Origin: Azadirachta indica
Lineage: Eukaryota; Streptophyta; Magnoliopsida; Sapindales; Meliaceae
Direction: 5' to 3'
DNA: 64,000 bases
Assembly: GCA_022749755.1 (NCBI GenBank)
Contig: CM040441.1
Location: forward strand, 8,726,890 to 8,790,889
Shown piece by piece: positions 42,313 through 54,000 of the stretch (its first letter is position 1; every line of letters begins with the position of its first letter). Made by a program: the position numbers and the translations under genes. The notes under the pieces were generated by a model, which had not been told where the DNA came from, searched no databases, and saw only the letters and a list, made by a program, of their open reading frames with translations.

Positions 42313-45300
42313 CTACTGATCAAATCTGTCAATACTCCCAATTTCAGCAGTTGTTCCACTCGTGCCAGCCTCATCACGGCATTCATTATGCAATGTCCTG
42401 CATTCTCGTTCAGTTGGTGGCACCAAATTTACATTAAAGGTGTTGGGTGGGGACTCGTTGGGATGCAAATGCACTGCACACACCCCACAGCATTTCACCT
42501 TTACACTTTGGGATTTTTCAAATCCATTAGGTGTCCATTGGCTTTTGTAGACGGAGAAATCACAAGAGACAGCAGTATGGCAGTCAATATCAGGTAGCCT
42601 ATCATTGCTGCAGGGTTGAAATTCAAGTATGATCTGATCTGAATGAACGAATATGTTATGTTCTATAGTCTTACTGACATCAGTCTTAATTTCAAAACGA
42701 TACCCACATTCTACAACGGAAAATTCACCACAATAAAGAGAATCATCTTCTAATCCAACGACGACACAAAGAGCAAAACCAATGAAGCGTGTGTTACCAC
42801 ATGGCGGTGAACATCAACTGCTGAACCATTCAGGAATATCAACTGGACTTCCAGATAAATAAATTACGAATCCATCTGACATCTGCGATATGAAAATGAC
42901 GATTAATTTCTGATGTAAGGAGGAAAAAGGGAGAGAGAGAGGTAGAAAAGTGAATTAATTTGTACCTGTTCGTACAGTGATGCAGTTGCCATATGTTGGA
43001 TTCTTAGTTGTGAAACTGCAAAATATTGCTTGCGTTTTCCTTCAGTTTCGGGCAATCACGGAATATATACGTTACCCTGGTAGAGCCATTGGAGCTTTGA
43101 GATAGTGTTTCCAGATGGGCTGCATCTAAACTTTCTAGACATTCGGAAGCTCTGGCAATGATTCGAGCCGCTTGCAATTATCTGCAATTAAATATCTTAG
43201 CGATCGAGGCAGCTCTGGTAGTGATTCAAGCATACTGCAATCGCTCACGTCAAGCCTTTTAAGCCGAGAAAGTTGCTTGATACTTGCAGGTAAACTCTTA
43301 ACCTTAATTTTGCTTACATCTAGCTCTTCTAAAGAAGACAGACGGCCGATATCCTGAGGAATTTCTCTTATACCACAACGATGTAATATTAGCCATCTTA
43401 ATGCAGATAAACCTGATAATGAAGGCAATAACAAACCTCTACAACAATGAAAGTCAGCTTCTTCGAGTTCGCCAAAATATATGACAGAGAACCGCTCTAA
43501 AGAGATATATTTTAAACTTTCCATTGGCTCCAAGATTTCCGAAAATCTCTCAAAATTTGGACAGAAATGAAGATCAAGGGAGGAAAGAGATTTCAATTTA
43601 CAAAAGTTGGTTGAAATACTCTTCAGCCAGGGGCAATGTCTCAGACTCAACGTTTTAAGACTTGTCAGTCTGCTGATTGATGATGGAATTTCTTCTATTG
43701 CTGTCTAGAATAATAAATCTAATTCTCTTACTTTTCCTGAAATCGGTGGAAACTCTTTGAGATTCATACACTTAAAGATGTCAATCTTTATAGGAGATTT
43801 GAAATGAATGTTTGAGGGAAAATAACTAAGACTTGGGCAGCCATCCAAACGCAACAGACCAAGGTTGTTGAAATTCTGGATTGACGAGGGAATTTTAGAC
43901 AACTTTTCACAATCTGAAAGAATCATTCTCTCCAAATTTGGGGCATCTAATGGGTCTGCGAGGCAACGGAGATCATCACAATGTCGGAGGTCGATAAATT
44001 TTAACTTAGGAGCTTCCTGTAACAATTAAAAAGCAAAAAATTAATTAACATGACAAATAAATTAGCATCAATGAATTTGATAAATAACATTAAGTGAATA
44101 AAAATATATATTTAGACATCATGTTATACCTTTTTTCCTTCTCAAAGTTGTTCAATTTTATTATAAAATAAGTTAAGCTCAATAAGATTCTCAAGATTAA
44201 AATTCTTTGGTAATGTTCTCAATGGATATCTATTCCAATGAAGATATCTCAGTTCGTCATGAAGATATTCAAGACCTTGAGGAAGATGCACTTTGGAGCT
44301 TATAGATGATTCATCAACTTTCGAAGGCATATAAAATTTAAGATATCTAAGATTAGACATATCTCCAAAGACTTTGGAGTCTAGATCTGTATCTCTTATT
44401 TTTGACATATTTAAGAATATGCTTCCGATTGAGATGGTCCCCTAACCAAACAAAAATTCACACAAAGAAAGAGAAAGCATAAAATCCTCGAACATTATTT
44501 AATTTATAAAATTCTTTCTAAGCACTGAAATGAAATTTGCACGCATGATTTGATTCCCTAGCAAACACAATTATAAATTTGATTCCCTAGCAAACAAATT
44601 ATAAGGAAACAGAGCCATTGACTACCTTATTTTTTCTTATAACATCATAAACATCCTTATGATACCACAACCTGCTACGTTTTCCCAGCTCTTCTAGAGA
44701 TTTTTCGTAAACAATTTTCTGGCCCATTTCTTGTAGTAAATCATGCATTTCCAGTTTTTCATGTGATCTTGTTATGAGTGACTTCTCAACAAGAACATTT
44801 AGTCCATAATGCATCAATTCATAATCATCAAAAATTGATATCACATGATCTTGATTATTGCCATTGAAGAAACGTGCAAGAAATATATTCTTGACTTCCG
44901 TATCCTTATAAATTTTTGAGCCAGAAATTCGACTTAAGCTGTGCAATGCAATTTCCCAGTCTTGCTTGATTTTAGGACGAAGGAAGGAACCCAACACTTT
45001 TAGAGCTAGCGAATTACCTTTTGCATAATCGACTACCTTTTGTGAGAGTGCCATAAGCTCTTGAGGGCGATGATTTTGTTTGAAGGCGAAATTACAAAAG
45101 TGCTCAAGATCTTCATCATCCTTCATTCTTGGAACTTTACATATGTTTTTGTGATCCACCCAGTAATTGTCAAGAACTTATCTATCTCATGTAGTTACAA
45201 TTATTCTACTTCCTAGACTGACTGCATCAAGCCCTATAAATAGACATTCTAATTGTTCAAGCACATTCACATCATCAAGAACAATAAAAACCTTCATGCG

Positions 45301-45431
45301 TCAAAGCCTATCGATAATAAATTGTGGTATAAGACCTTCTGTCTCAATTTTTTCTTGTGATAATTGAGAAAGAACTCAATTCTATAAATTCAATAATCCA
45401 ACCCTATTTTCTAATTCTTCTCCGACATTTA
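42313..45431 (-). pseudogene. TNL E: 5'-truncated TNL pseudogene without TIR or P-loop
   Basis: NB-ARC homology begins abruptly at about 45431 within the codons just downstream of the P-loop (the ANVREE region); everything upstream is missing. The NB-ARC has stops near 45160-45180 and small deletions but keeps SLALKVLGSFL and EMHDLLQEMGQ. Exon 3 has TGG changed to TGA at 44142-44144. Exon 4 (from about 44017) carries TAG at 43705-43707 and otherwise open LRRs (IREIPQDIGRLSSLEELDVS). The C-JID (about 42880-42313) has a deletion near its start and keeps KCCGVCAVHLHPNESPP. Non-functional as a receptor. Confidence 0.9.
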
Positions 45432-45633
45432 AGACGGGAGACACTTCCCAATATTATATAGAGCTGCAGAACTTCTTTGTTCAATGCGATTCAAATTAAA
45501 AAAACGATAATAATATCATTAAATACCTGCTGGGAATTTCTTTTCACAACATTTTTAACATCAAAATGAAATAATTAATTTAATTAAAGAAAGGGGTGAA
45601 TGTTTTAATTGCTGCCTCACAAATTGAACATAC

Positions 45634-46195
45634 CTTCCCCTTTTCTCCTTCGCTTATCAAATTAATCTCAATTCCCAAAGTGGTATTGGACTCAAAATGA
45701 TGAACAAAAGAAATATACAAACCTGAATAACACAATTTGCAGCAATTAATTAATTAATTCAATTAGATTAAATTATGATAAAGAAAAATAAATTAAATAT
45801 TAGGACTAGGATTTGATTTACATTATCATAAGAAAAGCGAATAAGCGAACTGATCTTCTCCCGAAAATTTGAGGCGAAAAGAAACTTTTCTGGCCTCTGC
45901 AAATTTTGTTGGGAGTTGGTTCTACTTCCTCATCGTCAGATCTGCTCGTAATACTTTCAGATATTCCAGTACTCGTCTCACCCTTATCGTAAAACTGAAT
46001 GAATTCTCGTTCAGGTGGTGGCACCAAATTTACAGTAAATATGTTGGGTGGGGAGTCGTTGGGATGTGCATACACTGGACACACCCCACAACATTTCACC
46101 TTTACATTTTGGGATTTTTCAAATCCTTTAACTATCCATTTTATATTGTAGACGGAGAAATCAAATGAGACAGCAGTATGGTGGTCAATATAAGT
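45634..46195 (-). pseudogene. TNL X: isolated C-JID 3' end plus tail exon
   Basis: About 375 bp of C-JID coding sequence (KCCGVCPVYAHPNDSPP, ending RRSVRLFAFLMIM) with no LRR, NB-ARC or TIR before it. At about 46195 the homology stops and the sequence switches to DNA matching the 5' flank of TNL A. A deletion has therefore joined the flank to the last exon. The stop TAA at 45818-45820 overlaps a GTAAAT donor. A 99-nt intron (45821-45723) leads to a tail exon at 45722-45634. Between 45432 and 45633 lies further 3' sequence that abuts TNL E. Confidence 0.8.
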
Positions 46196-46199
46196 TTTC

Positions 46200-46777
46200 C
46201 ATTTTATATTTATTTATTGATTATAATTATTATTGTTAAATTTATTTTTAAAAATAAAAAATATGAACTTTTAACGCGGAAAAAATTATCAACAAATTAA
46301 AGGAAAAGGAACTCTGTAGACAAATGGCAGGCAAAAAAAGGAAAAGCATTGCACTATGAATAAAAGAAAAGCATTATTTTTCAAAGCAGAAAAGTAAAAG
46401 CGTGTGGTCCAGCAATGTCCTGTCAGAAATCACCCGATACATTTTGCAAAGAAATATCATAGGTTAAAAAATATATTTGCCAGAAGAATGAGAAACAAAT
46501 ATACATTTGGCTGTTGCCTTCATTATATATGTATGAATTGACTTCGCTTGCGGGCAAATTGAAGACATCTCCTGCTTGATTCCTGAGATAATAGAAAGAA
46601 ATAAGCATTTCCTGATCAAATACCCCACAACACACCGAAAAATCAATCTTGTCTCTTCCTTTTTGTTGGTGGGAACTAACATTCAATAGATTATTGATAC
46701 TCTTAACCTTAACCTTGTTCTTTATTACATTTTCACATTAAGGAACTTAAGAAAATGCGTCCAATGGCTTGACTTCT
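46200..46777 (-). other. Former TNL 5' flank and COA3 3' flank
   Basis: 46260-46400 matches the upstream block of TNLs A and F (CTTTTAACGCGGAAAAAATTATCAAC). The rest runs to the COA3-like stop codon and includes the TTGTTCTTTATTAC segment that was captured in the D and E fusions. Confidence 0.55.
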
Positions 46778-46960
46778 TCAAGATTCTTGCTTGTTTTTCA
46801 GGTCTTCAAACTTATCTATAGCCGCCTGAAGTTCATCTGTACCTCCGACAGCTCTCATGGTGTAGAAATACACCCCGAAGACAAATGCTGTCAAGCCACC
46901 AGCAACTACCAGATTTTTAGTCTTAGGAGCAAGAGCACTATATCCTGAAAGCCCAGCCAT
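46778..46960 (-). CDS. COA3: COA3-like cytochrome c oxidase assembly factor, 60 aa
   Basis: Encodes MAGLSGYSALAPKTKNLVVA followed by GGLTAFVFGVYFYTMRAVGG and a TDELQ...KFEDLKNKQES tail. A Lys-flanked N-terminus, one hydrophobic segment (about residues 17-36) containing FGVYFYTMRAV, and a charged coiled-coil-like C-terminus match the Coa3/CCDC56 family. In yeast and animals these are small inner mitochondrial membrane proteins that help assemble COX1. Length is usual for the plant form. The ATG at 46960 is preceded by TGCTTGCGAG and, 20-30 bp upstream, by a CCACAG acceptor, so the 5' UTR is probably spliced. It is the only intact copy here; relics are at 4134-4264, 33342-33496 and 42108-42264. 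Flank F has the surrounding DNA but has lost this exon. Confidence 0.75.
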   Translation of the reverse strand: MAGLSGYSALAPKTKNLVVAGGLTAFVFGVYFYTMRAVGGTDELQAAIDKFEDLKNKQES

Positions 46961-48160
46961 CTCGCAAGCAATAAGCAGCTACCTCTGTGGTTATATGTTC
47001 AAAGCTGCACACTGACCAATTTAAATATGGCTCCAATTAGTCTAATTTCTAAAATGCTCTGAATAGAAAAATGTTGTTCACAAAGCAAATCAGATTCCTT
47101 GGCACAGAGAAAATGAATTCCCTTTCACAACAGGCCTCAAATATGTCTTCGCTTAATGCAAATGAGAACTCAAAATAATGAGGAATCCGACTGAAGCTCT
47201 ATAGATGATAAATCCTGGCGGCACAAATTGAATGGGTAACCAAATTACACAAAGAAAAGCAAGCTTAGTTCCGGAGTTTAAAAACATTATGTGATCTGAG
47301 CTCCGCTAGCACAAATATGGTCCAGAATGGATAGACTCATTGTTAACAATATTACACAGTATGCCAAGACTAGGCGCTCTGGTGTATAAATCGTGAGAAA
47401 CAACTATTTCCATAAAAATTACAAGTCCAGCCAAAAGAGAAAAAGTAGAAATCATAACAATTTTACTGCCGACCTGCAGCAAAGTCTTCATTCTTTCACA
47501 CTCTATAAATAATAAATTGGTTATCATGACTACCTCAATTTTCTCTAGGCAATCCATTAAACGACAGTCTAACCATATCTGCTGCTCTACCATAGCGTCC
47601 CTATCTAAAACTGTGATTATACGAAACAATATTATTAATAGGATTCTTTCTCAGGATAGCTGGAGGTCTCATCCTTAGATAATACATGACAAGCACAACA
47701 TAGTTCTCAATAATGAGGGCATCACTAGAAATGATTTCTTTAAACAGTTTCAGAAACTAGTGAAGGGCATATTTTCGATGTGAATTATTTTCTCCGCAAC
47801 ATCATTCTTTCATTCATATTAATTACTGCACCCGCCGAATACTTCTCCAAATGCTAAATGGACAAGAGATTCAAACACATAATCAAAATTAAACATGGAA
47901 TCTTGGAATACCTAAGAGGAGACACATTACCCTGATCCCAATTCCCAACACAAAATAACTCCAGAAAACACAAAAAATTAAACACTAGCAGATGAAAAAA
48001 ATAAACTTCCCACTTAACACCTACGCCAAAATCAAACAAATCTAAAAGGGCAGTCGAAGAACATTACTTGACAATTATTACAAATGTAAATTTTTTAATC
48101 TTGAGCGAATCAAAGTCAAAAAAAGCAAGCAACCAAACAGAGAACACCAATAACATATAA
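46961..48160 (-). other. Upstream region of the COA3-like gene
   Basis: No second coding exon was recognised. The part at 47107-47500 is duplicated upstream of TNL F (55880-56230), with matching CCTGGCGGCACAAA and GTCTGAGCTCC-type text. It may hold the 5' UTR exon and promoter of the COA3-like gene. Confidence 0.4.
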
Positions 48161-48164
48161 ACCC

Positions 48165-48204
<40 letters not shown>
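48165..48204. repeat. (TAA)n microsatellite, about 13 units
   Basis: Uninterrupted TAA trinucleotide repeat. Confidence 0.95.
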
Positions 48205-48569
48205 TCGTGATTTAAAGAAAAGATAATTTAAATGTGCAAAGTAAATAAAATTACCATAAAGTGAAAGACAGAAAAATTGAAAACGTAATTTAAATTATAA
48301 TTTTTTTTAAATAAGTATTCTCCAAATAAAGTATTTATAGGTAGATAATAATAAAATTGATTAAAAAATAGAAAATACATTTTTTTGACTCCCCTTTCAT
48401 GAATTGTGTAAAGATTTGTAAAAGTAAAGTTTTCTTCTTCAAACAATCCAAAACCTCATGGAGGAATATGACAATATGCCAAAAGTTATAAAACAAGAAA
48501 AGCATTCAACAAAAGTCAAGAAAAATGAAACCAGAAAAATACTTGTTTAACAAGGAAATAGAAATTTGA

Positions 48570-48960
48570 AAGTTAAAAGGCAAAATTTTTAATAATGATG
48601 AATAATATTGGTTTCTTTAAACTATTAGTTTAAATATATTTGTATAAGATAATTTATTATAAATTTATTAAATATTACATCATTTCTTAATTTTATTGTG
48701 ATAAAATTGTGTAGAGTACAAAATGTCATTTACACGTGCACCTTCTTTTTAATTGGATAATTTTTCATCAATTTAACAATAAAATTTAATCACGTAATTC
48801 ATAGTTGTGTGGTCGCTATTTAGAGGTAGTGTTGGGCCTCTCATTGTTTAAACTCCATGGGTTAGGCTCAAAAAGGCCGAAGGCCTCTTTAAGTATTGGG
48901 CCAGAAATTATTAGAGCGAAAAAGGGAAGACGCCCTTATAACTACCGGAAACCCAATCTC
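48570..48960. repeat. Dispersed spacer repeat, copy 2
   Basis: Counterpart of 16390-16760; see shared words such as AACTATTAGTTTAAATATAT. No coding content. Confidence 0.55.
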
Positions 48961-49089
48961 TCCCACGTCTGATCCTGTTGGGCCGCTTAACAAGGCCTAT
49001 TTGTATATTTGTACAAAAATAATCACATGGGTTAATGTTGTTTTAAAGGAAAGAAAAGGCAGAGATAGGAAAATCTGAGAAAATGGTAA

Positions 49090-50880
49090 AGAACACTCAC
49101 TTTCCCACCATAATAAGATTGATGCTAATAACACCCACAGGAATAAGATTAAAGAAAGAATATCATTATCTCGAAATATCAAATTAATTTTATATGAAAT
49201 AAATAGATGGGTGTAAATAAATATAATTGTTTGGGATTCCTGAAAGAAAGGCAGAGAAATTCTACATGTAGAAACAGAGAAATGCATTCACCAAACAACA
49301 ATGAAACTCCATTTCTATTAAACAAAAATTTATGCCAAACAAAAAATTGAGTGTATTTTCTTTGTATGCTTTCGAATTCTACCAACACAATCAGTTTTGC
49401 ACCTTCACTGCAACTACTGAATCGATCAGTTATCTCAAAAACTTCCAAGATGGTAAATTTAAGCTAAGAGAACAGCCCTCCAATCTTCAGAGAAAACAAA
49501 GGAAATTTGTTGTTAATTAAGGAGTATTGCTTATTGCTCTCTACAAATTTGCTTAATTCTTCTTCATCACAGCATCTCCCAATAATCTCAGAACTTCCAT
49601 TTCCGCCATTCTTATCATGATGGTAGCAAATTTCTCAAAAGCCTTCTATTACATCAAATACCTGCAAAAAAAAAAATCATTATTTCTGGACTTACAATAT
49701 AGATACAAGCACCAATTTTTATTAATTAATTTGTTGCCCATTCACATATTTTCTCAGAAAAAGTCAGGCAAGAAAAATAAGCACAAACAACTCTTAACAT
49801 ATTAGTAGAGGTCTCAATTCCAATACTAGAAAGGTAGAAAGAAGCATACAACTCAAAAGATTATTTGAAAATCTACAGCAATTCCTTCCTAATAACAAAA
49901 GCATATTCCTGGAAAACAGTTTTATTATAATAACTACTAGAATTTTTTTTTAAATTCACAGCTTTTTTTGTTAAATAAAATTTATAAAACACTAAACTGA
50001 TTCTTTTTAAAACTAATTATTTTTACAGCACAGTAATAACAGATTATTTTAAAATTTACAACAATTTCAAACTTGCCCTATAACAGATTAATTTGTATGG
50101 AAACTGAGATAAAAAACAAAGTAAGGAAACTATATATTCAGCAGGAAATTGCAAGGATCAAAACCGCATGTGAGATCATAATTACTACTCATGTGAATGA
50201 AGGCTAAACACCAAATAATGTCAAATGTCCATCCATCTCACAATAGTAATATACATAAATAATTATAAATTAATGATAAAATCATAAAAGAAATACAAGA
50301 TACCTGCAATCTTCTTCTTGTACAAATTTGAATTCATGCACCTTAAATGATCAGAAAGATTCCTCAAAACAGGGCAGGAAAATATTGCACTCTGCAAATA
50401 ATATCAAAACTTCAATTCTAATAAAATGATCAAATTCCAATTTACAATTAATAGATTAAAAGTAAACAATTTAATTGGCCAGCGTCGTCTCACATTACAA
50501 TAAAAGCAAATGGCCCAACAGGCAACAGGGGATTCACATTCCTAACACCAACTTTCATACTAATAATAGCTTCTTCCTTCTCATTTTCTTTCATATTAAT
50601 ACATTAATTTGCATGTAAAATAAATGATTACGATCTCAAATTTCTTTGTTCAATGTGATTCGAATTTAAAAACGATAATAATATCATTAAATACCTGCTG
50701 GGAAACCTACCAATCTCAGAAAATATTGACAAGAGTGATATTAATTCCTAAAAGCAATTATGCAGCAAATTAAACTTGCTTCTCCATAGAATATCTGCAT
50801 TCACAACATTTTTAACGTCAAAATGAAATAATTACTTTAATTAAAGAAAGAGGTGACAGTTCTTAATTGCTGCCTCACAA
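49090..50880 (-). repeat. Inter-TNL spacer module downstream of F
   Basis: Shares all main landmarks with 39030-42107, though shorter. The minus frame at about 49630-49560 reads EKFATIMIRMAEMEVLRLLG followed by DAVMKKN and a stop, the clearest copy of that sequence in the window. The MNSNL-type piece is at 50310-50400. Exon-like boundaries (CTGCAG/GTATC donors, TTGCAG acceptors) could mark 3' untranslated exons of TNL F. Confidence 0.55.
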
Positions 50881-50891
50881 ATTAAGCATAC

Positions 50892-50978
50892 CCTAGTCTT
50901 TCCTCCTTCGCTAATCAAATTAATGTCAATTCCCAAAGTGGTATTGGCCTCAAAATGATGAACAAAAGAAATACGAAC
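50892..50978 (-). other. Candidate exon 6 of TNL F: hydrophobic tail exon
   Basis: An 87-nt exon bounded by TTATTCAG acceptor and GTATGC donor, separated from the C-JID exon by a 98-nt GTAAGT intron (51076-50979). Joined in the phase of the undisturbed family frame it reads MFVFLLFIILRPIPLWELTL then I and TGA, a strongly hydrophobic tail. Counterparts are 10796-10711 (B), 45722-45634 (X) and 59406-59320 (G). In F itself a 1-bp deletion at about 51195 ends translation before the intron, so here the exon would be untranslated. Confidence 0.55.
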
Positions 50979-51080
50979 CTGAATAACACAATTTGCGGCA
51001 ATTAATTAATTAATGCAAATAGATTAAATTAAGACAAAGAAACATAAATAAATATTAGAACTAGGATTTGACTTACATTA

Positions 51081-54000
51081 TTATAAGAAAAGCGAATAAG
51101 CGAACTGATCTTCTTCCAAAAATTTGAAGCGAAAAGAGACTTTTCTGCCCTCGGCAAATTTTGTTGGGAGTTGGTTCCTCTTCCTCATCGTCAGATTGCT
51201 AATAATACTTTCTGATATTCCAGTTCTCCTCTCGCCCTTATCGTGAAACTGAGTGAATTCTCGTGCAGTTGGTGGCTCCAAATTTACAGTAAAGGAGTTG
51301 GGTGGGGACTCGTTGGGATGTGCATACACTGGACACACCCCACAACATTTCACCTTTACACTTCGGGATTTTTCAAATCCTTTAACTAACCATTTCATAT
51401 TGTAGACGGAGAAATCAAATGAGACAGCAGTATGGTGGTCAATATCAGGTAGCCTATCATTGCTACAGGGTTCAAATGCAACTATGATTGTATCCGGGTC
51501 ATCGGAGATGGTAACATGGAAAGCCTTACAGCTATCAGTGGTCATTTCAAAACAATACCTACATTCCACTTGGAAAAATCGGCAACCAATATCAGAATCT
51601 TCTAATCCAAGGACAACACAAAGAGCAAAACCGATGAAGCGTGTGTTACCACATTGCGGTGGCAGTTGAATAGTTATTGATGATCCGGAACATCGATTGA
51701 TGAACCATTCAGGAATATCAACTGCACTTCCAGATAAAAAAAATTCGAATCCATCTAACATCTGTGATATGAAAATCACGATTAATTTCTGATGTGAGGA
51801 AAAAGGGAGAGAGAGGTAGAAAGTGAATTAATCCGTACCGGTTTATACAGTGATGCAGTTACCATTTGTTGAATTCTTAGTTGTGAATCTGCCAAAATGT
51901 TGTTTGCTTTTTCTTCCAGTTTCGGGCAATTGGAGAATTTGTACCATAGCCTGCTGGAGCTTTGAGGTAGTGTTTCAAGTTGGGATGCATCTAAACTTTC
52001 TAGACATTCCGGAAGCTCTGGCAATGATTCGAGCCGCTTGCAATCATTTGCACATAAATATCTTAGCGATCGAGGCAGCTCTGGTAGTGATTCAAGCATA
52101 TTGCAATGGGACAAGCAAAGTGATTTCAGCCGAGAAAGCTGCTTGATACTTGTAGGCAAACTCTCAAACACATTTTCGCTTAGATCTAGGATTTCTAACG
52201 AAGACAGACTGACAATATCCTGAGGAATTTCTCTTATATCACAACCACTTAATCGTAGCTGTCTTAATTCAGATAAACCTGATAATGGAGGCAATAACAA
52301 TCCTCTACAACCGTGAAAGTCCGCTTCTTCGAGTTTGTTTAAATCTATGACAGACGCCAGCTCTCTAATGTTGTTCTGCTCTAAAGAAATAGATTCTAAA
52401 CATTCCATTGGCTCCAAGATTTCCGGAAATCTCTCAAAATTTGGGCAGTAATAAAGTTCAATCGAGGAAAGAGATTTCAATTTACATATGTTGGTTGAAA
52501 TACTCCTCAGCCAGGGACAATAACCCAGACTCAACGCTTTAAGACTTGTCAGTCTGCCGATTGAGGAGGGAACTTGTTCTATTGCTGTATAAAATAAATC
52601 TAATTCTATTACATTTCCCGAAATCTGTGGAAACTCTGTGAGATTTATGCACTCAGAGATTTTAATCTTTATAGGAGATCTAAAATGAATGTTTGGGGGA
52701 AAATAGCTAAGACTTTGGCAGCCACTTAAACGCAACTGACCAAGGTTGTTGAAATTCTGGATGTACGAGGGAATGTTACACAACTTTTCACAATCTGAAA
52801 GAATCATTCTCTCCAAATTTGGGGCTTCTAATGGGTCTGCGAGGCTACGGAGATCATCACAATGTCGGAGGTCGATAAATTTTAACTTAGGAACTTCCTG
52901 TAACAAGTAAAAAGCAAAAGATTAATTAGCTAGGGAAAAAAAATTAGCATCAATAAATTTGACAAATAACATTAAATGAATAAAAATATATATTTAGGAA
53001 TCACGCTATACCTTTTTTCCTTCCCAAAGTTGTTCAATTTTACTATAAGATAGGTTAAGCTCAATAAGATTCTCCGGAATAAAATTCCTTGGCAATGTTC
53101 TCAACGGATATCCGTCCCAATGAAGATATCTCAATTCATCATGAAGATATTCAAGACCTTGAGGAAGATGTACTTTGGAGCTCATAGATGATTCATCAAA
53201 TTTCAAAGGCATATAAAATTTAATATATCTAAGATTATACATATCTGCAAAGACTTTCGAGGAAAGATGTATATCTCTTGTTTTGGACAAATTTAAGAAT
53301 ATGCCTCTGATTGAGTTTGTCCCCTAACCAAACAAAAAACCACATAGAGAAAGAGAGAGCATAAGATCCTCAAAACATAAATAAATTTATAAAATTCTTT
53401 CTAAGTATTGAAAATGAAATTTGCATGCATGATTTGATTCCCTAGCAAACAATTATAAAGAAATAGAACCGTCAATTACCTTATTTTTTCTTAGAACATC
53501 GTAAACATCCTTATGAAGCCACAACCTGCTACATTTCCCTGGCTCTTCAGGAGATTCTTCATAAACAATTTTCTGACCCATTTCTTGTAGTAAATCATGC
53601 ATGTCCAGCTTCTTACATGTTCTTGTTATAAGTGACTTTTCAACAAGGACATCTAGTCCATAATGCATCAAATAATGATCATCAAAAATTGATATCACAT
53701 GATCTTCATTGTCACCTTTAAAGAAACATGCAATATCAAGAAATATATTCTTTACATCCCATTCCAATTCCTTAAAAGTAATTTTTAGGACATCATAAAT
53801 TTCAGGGCCAGAAATTCGTCTTAAGTTGTATAATGTGTTTTCCCAATACGGTTTGCTTTTAGAACGAAGAAAGGAACCCAACACTTTCAAAGCTAGTGGA
53901 TTACCTTTTGCATAATCTAGTACCCTTTCTGAGAGCATCGTAAACTCTTGAGGGCAATGACTTTGTCTAAAAGCAAAATTACAAAAGCATTCAAGAGCTT

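Noticed and set aside
42174..42386. A 70-aa TNL-COA3 fusion protein frame (ending FGVYFDTKRSYGG...)
   Set aside because: This frame reads COA3 codons correctly, but its upstream part is out of frame with the C-JID, so it is not a continuation of the receptor.
51842..52223. Plus-strand frames over the LRR exon of F and its paralogues
   Set aside because: They recur opposite the same LRR codons in A, D, E and F and have no independent support.
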